Below are positions 1-6,672 of a stretch of DNA of 9,243 nt, in pieces. Positions within the stretch are counted from its first letter, which is position 1; every line of letters starts with the position of its first letter. The DNA is from an uncultured Bacilli bacterium. Its GTDB lineage: Bacteria > Bacillota_I > Bacilli_A > RFN20 > CAG-288. The notes under the pieces were generated by a model. That model had not been told where the DNA came from. It searched no databases and worked only from the letters and a program-made list of their open reading frames with translations. Position numbers and translations under genes: made by a program. The stretch covers positions 1-9,243 of the forward strand of contig CAOSOP010000036.1 of the NCBI GenBank assembly GCA_948525355.1. The letters are read 5' to 3'.

Positions 1-20
1 CGCAAAAAGGCGAAGTCATA

Positions 21-1223
21 CTAAAAAAGAAAGGAGAAAAAATCAAGATATGCAAAATAATAATCATCCTTACCGATTAAATCCTTTATGTCGAATAATC
101 TATTTATTTTGCTTATTTTTTCAGCAACATTTATAAAACCACATCTTATAAATGGTATGTTTAAAGCTACGCATAAATCGACAAGATAGCTATCTTCTGT
201 TTCTAAATTTGCTGTTGATGCAATATTTAATATATTCATCGATTTCATTTTATTGCATTTCTTTATAATTTCTGTCAGATTGGCATAATCACTCATTTTG
301 ATAAGTGTTGAATTACAATCTTTATTATTGATAATGTTTTCTATATTTGAACATACCAAAATTTGATTTTTATGCCTATCTTTTAATTCTATATATAATT
401 TATTTTTCTTTTCATCAAAAGGGTTTTCAAAATATTTGACTTTTAATTCAATTAATTCATTATAAAAATCTAGCAATTCACTACTAGAAAAATAACGATT
501 TTCAATCAAATACTTACTTTGTACTTCATCATATACTTCTTTACTACTAATGCTCACTCCAAAAATAAAACGATTCTCGAATCCTAATTCATCTACTGCT
601 TTATTCATAAGCTTTAATGTTTCTTTGCTATGAGAAAATGGTGATATTCTATTTCCATTTTCATCCAATAAAATACTTTCATTTCTCTTATCGCATTCTT
701 CGTATATTTTGTCAATGACTTTCTTTAAAGCACTGGACGCAGTGAAAATATCATCAAACTTCCCTGGTATAAGCAAGAACTCTTTTATAATATTAGAATC
801 TTGTCCTTTAAATACTGAAACAATTGGAATTGGTAGTATGATGCTATTCAAAGAAGATAAATATTTAAATAAAGAAAACTTAACCTCATTTGCAGCAAGT
901 CTACTTATCGCCAAACTTGTTGCCATAATCGTATTTGCACCTAAATATGATTGATTCTTAGTATTATCAAGACTAATCAATAAATCATCGATAAAAATTT
1001 GATCATAATAATTCAATGATAATAATGCGGGCTTTATTACTTTTTCTATCCTTTCAATCGCAATATCGGGTGAAACATATACTTTGAAATTAGTAGTCCT
1101 TTCTTGTGATCCAAAAATATAACTTCCGGTGAACTCATCACCATAGGCTGTAACTTTTATAGTTTCATTTCCTTTGCTGTCATAGATCTTTATAGCTCTT
1201 ATATCACTTATTCTTCCACGCAT
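21..1223 (-). CDS. Enolase-like protein, probably a catalytically dead paralogue
   Basis: The 400-aa product follows enolase from end to end (usual length about 430). Enolase landmarks include DSKGNETIKV near residue 15 (DSRGNPTVEV), LDNTKNQSYLGANTIM at 85-100 and ENPFD at 266. LIKMSDYANLTE (307-318) and LETED at 340-344 also match. True enolase converts 2-phosphoglycerate to phosphoenolpyruvate using Mg2+. Here, by my alignment by eye, E148, E188, E266 and the base K309 are kept. Two of the three metal-ligand aspartates are replaced (S224 and N293), the active-site His of the GGxHADN loop is gone, SHRS is S-T-A-N (336-339) and the late Lys is R360. The ASTG catalytic loop near residue 38 is also unrecognisable. 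Enzymatic activity is therefore unlikely. The frame is intact over 1.2 kb, which argues for selection on another role rather than a fresh pseudogene. The ATG start matches the normal enolase N-terminus, but I see no clear Shine-Dalgarno sequence. It is divergent from the pduL-gpmI operon. Naming as an enolase homologue is secure; function is unknown. Confidence 0.85.
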   Translation of the reverse strand: MRGRISDIRAIKIYDSKGNETIKVTAYGDEFTGSYIFGSQERTTNFKVYVSPDIAIERIEKVIKPALLSLNYYDQIFIDDLLISLDNTKNQSYLGANTIMATSLAISRLAANEVKFSLFKYLSSLNSIILPIPIVSVFKGQDSNIIKEFLLIPGKFDDIFTASSALKKVIDKIYEECDKRNESILLDENGNRISPFSHSKETLKLMNKAVDELGFENRFIFGVSISSKEVYDEVQSKYLIENRYFSSSELLDFYNELIELKVKYFENPFDEKKNKLYIELKDRHKNQILVCSNIENIINNKDCNSTLIKMSDYANLTEIIKKCNKMKSMNILNIASTANLETEDSYLVDLCVALNIPFIRCGFINVAEKISKINRLFDIKDLIGKDDYYFAYLDFFSFLF

Positions 1224-1320
1224 AAAATTATTATTAGTAAAAATAGTATTCTATAACCATATTTTTTGGCGATATATATGTCTTTTACACTATGTTTTTA
1301 ATATAAATATTAAAAAACAA

Positions 1321-1349
1321 TTGAAGCCATAAAATAATAATGCTAAATT
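1321..1349 (+). promoter_or_regulatory. Candidate sigma-A promoter of the pduL operon
   Basis: TTGAAG (1321-1326) and TAAATT (1344-1349) are separated by 17 bp, with a TG dinucleotide in extended -10 position (TGC-TAAATT). Each hexamer matches 4 of 6 consensus bases. Transcription would start near 1356, leaving a leader of about 25 nt that contains the ribosome site. It is a prediction from spacing and consensus only. Confidence 0.45.
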
Positions 1350-1370
1350 ATTAAAGGGTTATCCCTATAA

Positions 1371-1375
1371 AGGAG
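1371..1375 (+). promoter_or_regulatory. Ribosome binding site of pduL
   Basis: AGGAG sits 6 nt before the ATG at 1382, an optimal spacing that fixes the start of the phosphotransacylase gene. Confidence 0.85.
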
Positions 1376-1381
1376 TTAATT

Positions 1382-1966
1382 ATGAACGACAAAATTTTAG
1401 TAGAAATCAGTGCAAGACATGTGCACGTAACAAGCGAAGCTAGAGAGATACTTTTTGGAAAAGGTTCAAGCCTTCGAGTTAAAAAAATGCTCTCTCAACC
1501 AGGACAATTTGCTTCTGAACAAAGAGTTGATATAGTTGGACCAAAGAAAACTATTTCTAACGTATCAATTCTCGGACCTGAAAGAAGTGCTTGCCAAGTT
1601 GAAGTTTCTTTAACTGATGCAAGAACTCTTGGTGTTGTAGCTGAAATTAGAGAATCTGGCGACATCAAAGGTACTTCAGGAATCAAATTAGTTGGACCAT
1701 GTGGTGAAATCGAACTCAACGAAGGATTAATTGCAGCCAAAAGACATATTCACCTTGATTTAAAGACAGCCGAAGAAATGAATTTATCTAATGGTGAAAT
1801 TGTCTCAGTAAAAATTCCATCACCTAATTCCCGTTCATTAACATTCGACGATGTCGTTGTTAGAGTTAATAAAGATTATGCACCTGCTATGCATATAGAT
1901 ACTGATGAAGGTAATGCTGCTGCAATATCTGGAACAGTATATGGAACAATAATCAAAAATGCCTAA
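1382..1966 (+). CDS. pduL: PduL-type phosphate acyltransferase (phosphotransacylase)
   Basis: This 194-aa zinc enzyme family exchanges acyl groups between CoA and phosphate (acetyl-CoA plus Pi to acetyl phosphate plus CoA). It replaces classical Pta in many low-GC bacteria and in microcompartments. The two repeated beta-barrel halves show the family signatures SARHVHVT (10-17, H13 and H15), AKRHIHLD (119-126, H122 and H124) and MHIDTDEGNAA (170-180, H171). These histidines belong to the family's zinc and active site. The protein starts directly in the catalytic domain and lacks the N-terminal encapsulation helix of propanediol-microcompartment PduL. No shell genes are nearby, so I infer a cytosolic housekeeping role with acetate kinase in ATP production and acetate metabolism. 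It is first in the operon, and its last 8 nt overlap the next gene. Family assignment is firm; acetyl-CoA as main substrate is inference. Confidence 0.93.
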   Translation: MNDKILVEISARHVHVTSEAREILFGKGSSLRVKKMLSQPGQFASEQRVDIVGPKKTISNVSILGPERSACQVEVSLTDARTLGVVAEIRESGDIKGTSGIKLVGPCGEIELNEGLIAAKRHIHLDLKTAEEMNLSNGEIVSVKIPSPNSRSLTFDDVVVRVNKDYAPAMHIDTDEGNAAAISGTVYGTIIKNA

Positions 1967-2882
1967 TCTATTAGCTCACCGCTTGTTGATTGAACTATCA
2001 ACAGCAGATTTAGAGATTGATGAACACGCAAAATCTGTTTTACTAATTGCTACACAAGGTCCAGATCCACTATTCTATTATGGATTAATGCCTTGGAGAT
2101 CAATGCATTTGTTAGCAGCAAAAAAGAAATACGGAAGCAAAATTCATCATACTAATGGTGAAAAATATTTCACTGCTTTATTTAATAGTTATGACAAGAT
2201 AGATGACCAAGAACAAAAGGAAATATTTTTAGCCTTTATCGTCGGTCAATACCTCCACAAAGTTTTAGACAAATATGCTCACCCATACGTCTATTATCAA
2301 TCTGGATTTAATGATGAAGGAAGATTAAAGGGCGTTTATCATTATGAACATGCAAACTTTGAGAGCGAAATCGATTCATGTTTAGCCAAAAAGTATGAAA
2401 TTATAAACTTTGTTGGTCATACACAAGATGCATTAAAACTTGATAAAAAATTGATTAATGCTATCAATAGGCCATTAAAAAATGCTATCAAAGAAATGTT
2501 TAATGCTAGAGTTAGTAAAAGATATTTTTCAAACTCATTAAAAAATATGATTTCAATGCAAAAATTGGCCAATAAGAAAATAATAAGAAAACTCACTGGT
2601 AAAAAAAGTATGTTTAATGCTTTATATACTCCAACAAATTGTAATGGCGATCCGTTGAATTTAGAAAAAAATGATTGGTATCACCCAGTTACTAAAGAAA
2701 AGCACAATGAATCATTTATTGAGCTTCTAGAACAGGCTAAAGCTGAAGCTGAAGTCGTGCTAAATGATTATAAAAAAGGTTTAATAAATAAGGAATACAT
2801 TTTAAGTAGACTTGGTGACTTAAACTATAATGGCTTAAAAGTTGGAGAAAAACTAACTTACTGGAAAAGAAAAGGAGAATAA
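1959..2882 (+). CDS. Zinc-dependent phospholipase C-like protein, cytosolic
   Basis: The 307-aa protein resembles the zinc-dependent phospholipase C / S1-P1 nuclease-like fold (PF00882 type) common in Bacillota. It has the N-terminal MPNLLAHRLL (H7), GPDPLFY (34-40, D36), HHTNGEKYF (63-71) and the helix motif QYLHKVLDKYAHPYVYY (97-113, with H100, D104, H108). HYEHANFESEID (128-139, with H128, H131 and E135) follows. This His/Asp/Glu set is what a tri-metal site of the family would use. There is no signal peptide or membrane segment, unlike secreted clostridial phospholipases, so it probably acts inside the cell; the substrate is unknown. The C-terminal 120 residues are Lys-rich and helical. 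The ATG overlaps the end of pduL by 8 nt with no strong ribosome site, suggesting translational coupling. The gene ends one base before gpmI, whose ribosome site lies in its last codons. Confidence 0.75.
   Translation: MPNLLAHRLLIELSTADLEIDEHAKSVLLIATQGPDPLFYYGLMPWRSMHLLAAKKKYGSKIHHTNGEKYFTALFNSYDKIDDQEQKEIFLAFIVGQYLHKVLDKYAHPYVYYQSGFNDEGRLKGVYHYEHANFESEIDSCLAKKYEIINFVGHTQDALKLDKKLINAINRPLKNAIKEMFNARVSKRYFSNSLKNMISMQKLANKKIIRKLTGKKSMFNALYTPTNCNGDPLNLEKNDWYHPVTKEKHNESFIELLEQAKAEAEVVLNDYKKGLINKEYILSRLGDLNYNGLKVGEKLTYWKRKGE
2871..2877 (+). promoter_or_regulatory. Ribosome binding site of gpmI, inside the upstream gene
   Basis: AAAGGAG precedes the ATG at 2884 by 6 nt and encodes part of the Lys-Gly-Glu tail of the upstream phospholipase-like protein, so the two genes are translated from one message. 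Confidence 0.85.
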
Positions 2883-2883
2883 A

Positions 2884-4506
2884 ATGAGTGATGTAAAAAG
2901 AAAACCAATTATCCTTTGTATAATGGATGGATATGGATTGCGAAAAGATGAAGTTGGCAATGCGATTAAACAAGCAAAAAAGCCTAATTTAGATGCTTTT
3001 ATGAATGAATATCCAATGACAACACTTGAGGCAAGTGGAGAAGAAGTTGGTCTTCCAGAAGGTCAAATGGGTAATTCTGAAGTTGGACATATGAATATGG
3101 GTGCTGGTAGAACAGTGTATCAATCCTTGACATTGATCAATAAGGCGATTAAAGATAAAACTTTTTTCGAAAATGAACACTATTTGTACGCCATTAACAA
3201 TGTAAAAGAAAAAAATAGCAAACTTCATTTATTTGCTCTTGCAAGTGATGGAGGTGTCCATTCCCATTTGAATCACCTTTTAGCAATGATAACTCTTTGT
3301 CATGAACAAGGAATTAAAAAAGACCAGTTATTCGTTCACGCTTTTATGGATGGAAGAGATGTTGGACAAAAAGATGGAAAGAAATTCTTGGATAAGATTG
3401 CCAATAAACTTGAAGAATATGGATACAATAAAATCGCTTCAATTCATGGTAGGTACTATGCTATGGATCGTGATAAAAATAATGATAGAGTTGATAAATC
3501 GTATCGTGTTTTAACCTTAAGAGAAGGTAATACTTATGTAGATCATTCCGCCTATTTAAAAGCACAATACAAAGAAATGGAGGCCATGGGAAAAGATGGA
3601 TCTGATGAATTCATCATTCCTGCATATAACGAAGAACTTGACGCAAGAATTACAGACCATGATTCAATAATATTTTTAAACTTCAGGCCAGATAGAGCTA
3701 TTCAAATATCGACAATCATCACTAATCCATATTTCTATCAAAACCCACCGATTAAAGAAGATGGACAACCAGCGTATAAATCCTATGTTCCACCTGTGAT
3801 TCTCAATGATATTACATATATCTGCACAATGAAATACGCTGATTCAGTTAATGGTAGAATTGCTTTTAAACTTCCTACATTAAACAAAACATTAGGAGAA
3901 GTTTTAGCAATAAAAGGTTATAAACAATTAAGAATTGCCGAGACAGAAAAATATGCTCATGTAACGTTTTTCTTTGATGGAACAATCAATTATGATGGTG
4001 TAGAAAAACCTGAATTAAATGGTTGCCGAAGAGTTTTAGTCAACTCTCCTAAAGTCGCAACTTATGATTTAAAGCCTGAAATGAGTGCTTATGAAGTTAC
4101 TGATAAACTTATAAATGAACTTGATAAAAAAGATTTAGATGTTGTTATCTTAAACTTTGCTAACTGCGATATGGTCGGCCATACAGCAATTATGCCTGCT
4201 GTCATAAAAGCTGTCGAAACTGTCGATGAATGTGTCGGAAAGATTCTAGCATACCTAGAAAAGAATGATGGAACACTGCTCTTAACTGCTGACCATGGAA
4301 ATGCTGAAATGTGTATTGACGAAAAAGGTGAACCGATGACTCAACACACTACTTCTCTCGTGCCATTCGTTGTTAATGACAAATCTATAAGCTTAAGAAA
4401 AGGTGGTGCATTACGTGATATTGCACCAACAATATTAGATTTATTAAATGAAGCCATTCCAAATGAAATGGATGGAAAAACATTGATTAATCACGAAGAT
4501 AAATAA
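2884..4506 (+). CDS. gpmI: 2,3-bisphosphoglycerate-independent phosphoglycerate mutase
   Basis: GpmI interconverts 3- and 2-phosphoglycerate in lower glycolysis through a phosphoserine, in an alkaline-phosphatase-like domain with two Mn2+ ions. Visible landmarks are D15 in IMDGYG, the catalytic S65 in GNSEVGHMNMGAGR (63-76) and the substrate-binding H126 and H128 in DGGVHSH. GRDVGQ (157-162), the arginines of FRPDR (267-271) and K356 in ETEKYAHVTFFF follow. Metal ligands D429 and H433 (CDMVGHT), D470 and H471 (TADHGNAE) and H488 (MTQHTT) are all present, so the enzyme should be active. At 540 aa it is about 30 longer than the usual 510. Part of the excess appears to be an insertion at roughly 284-305, before the ITYICTMKYAD strand. 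It is third in the operon and is followed by a strong hairpin. A normal neighbour of gpmI in Bacillota is enolase; here an enolase-like pseudoenzyme lies 1.7 kb away on the other strand. Confidence 0.97.
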   Translation: MSDVKRKPIILCIMDGYGLRKDEVGNAIKQAKKPNLDAFMNEYPMTTLEASGEEVGLPEGQMGNSEVGHMNMGAGRTVYQSLTLINKAIKDKTFFENEHYLYAINNVKEKNSKLHLFALASDGGVHSHLNHLLAMITLCHEQGIKKDQLFVHAFMDGRDVGQKDGKKFLDKIANKLEEYGYNKIASIHGRYYAMDRDKNNDRVDKSYRVLTLREGNTYVDHSAYLKAQYKEMEAMGKDGSDEFIIPAYNEELDARITDHDSIIFLNFRPDRAIQISTIITNPYFYQNPPIKEDGQPAYKSYVPPVILNDITYICTMKYADSVNGRIAFKLPTLNKTLGEVLAIKGYKQLRIAETEKYAHVTFFFDGTINYDGVEKPELNGCRRVLVNSPKVATYDLKPEMSAYEVTDKLINELDKKDLDVVILNFANCDMVGHTAIMPAVIKAVETVDECVGKILAYLEKNDGTLLLTADHGNAEMCIDEKGEPMTQHTTSLVPFVVNDKSISLRKGGALRDIAPTILDLLNEAIPNEMDGKTLINHEDK

Positions 4507-4514
4507 ATACAGTT

Positions 4515-4555
4515 AACAAGCAACTTGTCTATTTAATTACAAGTTGCTTGTTTTA
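4515..4555 (+). terminator. Intrinsic terminator or attenuator after gpmI
   Basis: A perfect 14-bp inverted repeat (4515-4528 with 4539-4552, core ACAAGCAACTTGT) with a 10-nt loop runs into TTTTATT. The downstream ribosome site (AGGAGG, 4558-4563) starts only a few bases after the T-run. The hairpin therefore ends most gpmI transcripts, and the kinase relies on readthrough, or the hairpin only sets the expression ratio. Confidence 0.8.
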
Positions 4556-4557
4556 TT

Positions 4558-4563
4558 AGGAGG
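4558..4563 (+). promoter_or_regulatory. Ribosome binding site of the phosphotransferase gene
   Basis: A consensus AGGAGG lies 5 nt before the ATG at 4569, confirming that start. Confidence 0.85.
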
Positions 4564-4568
4564 CCTCA

Positions 4569-5414
4569 ATGTCTTATATTTTTTCTCAAAAAGAACTGAT
4601 GGAAACATTAAAGAAATCTTTTGATATCGAAGAATTTGACAGCATCGGCATTTCAAATTATTGCTTTATTACTAAAGATGGAAAAGAAATAATTAAGGCT
4701 ACTTATGATAGCGAATTTTTATTGTTCAATGATTTCATGATTAATGCAGAGCTTGTGAAAAATAATATAACAATTCCACTAAAAGAAATTTCTAACAAAT
4801 TTTTTGTCATTATGGATTTTTTGCCTAATTATAAAAGCAAATCGCCATCTGAATATAAAAATGATGACTTAGACAAGGTAATAGAACTCATTAAAAAAAT
4901 GCATTCCATAGATACATCTATTAAGCCAAAAACATTTCATCAACTTTTTAAAACTTTTTATAAAAAACTTGATAATAAAAAAATATATCCTAATTTAACG
5001 AAATTATATAAAAAGGTTGAATCAAAAAGACAAGTCTTCTCTCACCTAGACCTCGTAAGTAACAACATCTTGTTTAATGAGAAAAAAGAATGTATTTTAA
5101 TCGATTTTGATATGGCTTTAAAAACTGACTACCGCCTTGATATTTTATCTTTAATAACTGAAAATGAGTTTAGTGAAGATCAAAAAAACTACATCATAGA
5201 TAAATACTTTGAAAGCGAAAAAGAAAAAGAAGACTTTGTCACTTTATTGCCTATTTTAACCTTCTTGTTTGACTATCTTTGGTATATTTGGGCAGAAGTT
5301 AGAAAAAGTCGTTGCAAAGATAAAAACTTAATAACTAAGTTTTCCTTTATAAGCGACTGTAAATTAAAATCTGCTCGTAAATCTGACTTTAACAAAGAGT
5401 TCTGTTTAATTTAA
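4569..5414 (+). CDS. Choline-kinase / aminoglycoside-phosphotransferase-like kinase
   Basis: The 281-aa soluble protein has the C-lobe signature of the APH/choline-ethanolamine kinase superfamily. The catalytic loop is FSHLDLVSNNILF (157-169, with catalytic D161 and Mg-binding N166), and the second metal Asp is in ILIDFDMAL (176-184). An N-lobe Lys in KEIIKATYD (39-47) is the likely ATP contact, and a helical segment LIKKMHSID (107-115) resembles the conserved LHxL region. Such enzymes phosphorylate small hydroxyl substrates; LicA-like members act on choline or ethanolamine for envelope decoration. The exact substrate cannot be read from the sequence, and I see no licB, licC or licD nearby. 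It follows the gpmI hairpin with its own strong ribosome site but no visible promoter. Its TAA abuts the stop of the convergent wall hydrolase with no spacer. Superfamily membership is fairly sure; the specific name is not. Confidence 0.75.
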   Translation: MSYIFSQKELMETLKKSFDIEEFDSIGISNYCFITKDGKEIIKATYDSEFLLFNDFMINAELVKNNITIPLKEISNKFFVIMDFLPNYKSKSPSEYKNDDLDKVIELIKKMHSIDTSIKPKTFHQLFKTFYKKLDNKKIYPNLTKLYKKVESKRQVFSHLDLVSNNILFNEKKECILIDFDMALKTDYRLDILSLITENEFSEDQKNYIIDKYFESEKEKEDFVTLLPILTFLFDYLWYIWAEVRKSRCKDKNLITKFSFISDCKLKSARKSDFNKEFCLI

Positions 5415-5831
5415 TTATAGGCCGCACTTCCAACTGCTCTTTCCATTATAGAAGCAATGGTTTTTATATCTGCCCGCCAAGACTCCCCACCAATCCTTTT
5501 TGCACGATTTCCCTTTTCCTGGGTTTTGGAAAAACAACGCATATGTCGCTGGATCAGCTCTCCAGTATTCAACACAGTCTTTAGCTCTTCTAATTTCTGC
5601 TTTATTCGGTCGACCGTTAAATAGTGGGGTTTTTGTTCCTTCAAATTGACCTTTTTGATAAATCGCATCTTTAATAGTTTTAATATTTTTAAAAGTAGTA
5701 CATTTTGCTACAACTCTATTTACAACAACATTTCCAACAAGCTTCATACCAAAAACACCTTCGCCAAGAGCTTCACTTCTCATAAGTCTGGCCAGCAATG
5801 ATAATTCCGCTTCCGTATATCTGCATCTCAT
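5415..5831 (-). CDS. SleB/CwlJ-family cell wall hydrolase
   Basis: The 138-aa protein is a single Hydrolase_2 (SleB/CwlJ catalytic) domain. The N-terminal helix ARLMRSEALGEG (14-25) carries the expected catalytic Glu, E20. GNVVVNRV (33-40), the YQKGQFE segment (58-64) and ALFFQNP (98-104) match the core of spore cortex-lytic and related peptidoglycan hydrolases. There is no signal peptide or SPOR/LysM domain, so it resembles CwlJ rather than SleB; how it reaches the wall is unknown. It has six cysteines (3, 44, 86, 110, 126, 136), many for its size. The 3' half is visibly richer in G+C than its neighbours, a hint of different ancestry. The ATG has AGGTG 5 nt upstream. It converges on the kinase without an obvious terminator. 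Similar small proteins occur in non-sporing and phage-derived contexts, so a role in germination is not implied. Confidence 0.85.
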   Translation of the reverse strand: MRCRYTEAELSLLARLMRSEALGEGVFGMKLVGNVVVNRVVAKCTTFKNIKTIKDAIYQKGQFEGTKTPLFNGRPNKAEIRRAKDCVEYWRADPATYALFFQNPGKGKSCKKDWWGVLAGRYKNHCFYNGKSSWKCGL

Positions 5832-5895
5832 ATAAACACCTGCCTATTTATTTTTATGCATAATCTATTAATTGTTTTACAAAAAATTGTATTTT

Positions 5896-6116
5896 TCAAA
5901 AACAATCGCATAAATACATTCGATAAATCTTGCTCTCATCCTTTAAACTAATATTTACATCACCATTATTGCAGTTAAAAAAAGATTTAACACCACCTTC
6001 TGAATTTAAAGGTAAAAAGAAAAGATTAATTCTTCCTTTCAACACGATAGCATAATCATCAAAAACTTACCGAAAAGAACTATACTTTTATCTGAAAACT
6101 TAATTTCGCCAACCAT
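5896..6116 (-). pseudogene. Frameshifted small gene remnant, unknown product
   Basis: On the minus strand an ATG at 6116 opens a protein-like frame (MVGEIKFSDKSIVLFGK) that soon hits a stop. A second frame, beginning at the run of five T's near 6062-6066 (plus strand A's), carries on without stops for 56 codons to TGA at 5896. It contains LKGRINLFFLPLNSEGG and ends KIYRMYLCDCF. Adding one T or removing two joins them into a product of roughly 73 aa. It is probably a decayed gene or a homopolymer sequencing error. I do not recognise the product. It lies just upstream of the wall hydrolase on the same strand, separated by about 64 bp. Confidence 0.4.
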
Positions 6117-6457
6117 AGTTAATCTTTCTGATTATCATAGAAGTTTTTATAACCAGCTTGATGAGAATGAAAGAAAATGCTTTTCCTTTGAAGATTTAGC
6201 TGGAGTATACGAAGATAAGAATGAAAAAAGCTTTTTGCTATCTGTACCAAGTTTATTAAAACAAAAAACATCAAAACACTTCCTCAAGGAAGATATATAT
6301 GTATCAATTGCCAAGAAGATAACTTGAAAAAACAACAGATTTTCTTATTGAAAAAGTCAAAAAAGGATATAGTAAAGAACCGAAGTTTATCATATCAATA
6401 GTTTTACTCACAGGTATACTTAAGTGGAATTATCAAATAAAAATATGTATAGATTAA
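6100..6457 (+). pseudogene. Truncated and frameshifted gene remnant, unknown product
   Basis: A plus-strand frame open from 6016 to the TGA at 6325-6327 reads like real protein, with segments such as NLSDYHRSFYNQLDENER and FSFEDLAGVYEDKNEKSF, but has no ATG. A one-base shift near 6320 leads into a second frame (6323 to TAA at 6455-6457). That frame has FLIEKVKKGYSKEPKF followed by a hydrophobic IISIVLLTGIL stretch. Together they look like the 3' part of a gene that lost its start and took a frameshift. I cannot name the family. The upstream part (6016-6116) overlaps the minus-strand remnant, so the true 5' boundary is uncertain. Confidence 0.4.
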
Positions 6458-6621
6458 GTTAATGTATTATAAACAAAATAAATATTTTTTAATATCAATT
6501 AATCGACATATATAACGCTTTTATTGTCAAAAAAAGTAATTATTTTACAAGCTGCTACATAATCTTTTTATTCTCCTTATAAGCCTTAACATTATCTTTT
6601 CTAATTGTATTCAATAAAACT

Positions 6622-6650
6622 TTGATTTACCTCTTTAAAAGTAGTAAACT
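6622..6650 (+). promoter_or_regulatory. Candidate sigma-A promoter of serS
   Basis: TTGATT (6622-6627) and TAAACT (6645-6650) are spaced by 17 bp. The predicted start near 6657 gives a leader of only about 16 nt, ending in the ribosome site. If correct, there is no room for a T-box or other attenuator. Confidence 0.45.
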
Positions 6651-6662
6651 TATCATATCGTC

Positions 6663-6667
6663 GGAGG
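6663..6667 (+). promoter_or_regulatory. Ribosome binding site deciding the serS start
   Basis: GGAGG lies 5 nt before ATG 6673. It excludes an upstream in-frame TTG at 6622, which falls in the promoter -35 element. Confidence 0.9.
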
Positions 6668-6672
6668 TTAAT

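Larger units (their letters stand above)
1224..1381. promoter_or_regulatory. Divergent intergenic promoter region
   Basis: This is the only non-coding stretch between the enolase-like gene (minus) and the pduL operon (plus), so it must hold both 5' regulatory regions. It is very AT-rich. A short imperfect hairpin (TTAAAGGG-TTAT-CCCTATAA with a mismatch) lies just before the plus-strand ribosome site. I found no convincing sigma-A promoter for the minus gene. Confidence 0.6.
6458..6672. other. AT-rich intergenic region upstream of serS
   Basis: This stretch has stops in all frames apart from a minus-strand fragment of about 20 codons (about 6557-6618) too short to support. I see no T-box, tRNA-like fold or other RNA leader ahead of serS; the only clear elements are the serS promoter and ribosome site at its end. 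Confidence 0.55.

Noticed and set aside
709..954. Plus-strand 81-aa frame opposite the enolase-like gene
   Set aside because: It is antisense to a well-supported gene, with no ribosome site or family signature.
5411..5668. Alternative minus-strand 85-aa frame overlapping the wall hydrolase
   Set aside because: It has no recognisable domain and is a different reading frame of DNA that clearly encodes the SleB/CwlJ domain.
6147..6335. Minus-strand 62-aa frame in the gap before serS
   Set aside because: Its composition (Ser/Phe/Lys runs) is that of an antisense shadow; the plus strand here reads as better protein.
6622..6672. In-frame upstream TTG start extending serS by 17 residues
   Set aside because: The extension is unlike any SerRS N-terminus, lies on the predicted promoter, and a perfect GGAGG marks ATG 6673.
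6458..6672. T-box or other RNA leader before serS
   Set aside because: No T-box sequence, specifier stem or antiterminator could be seen, and the predicted leader is only about 16 nt.
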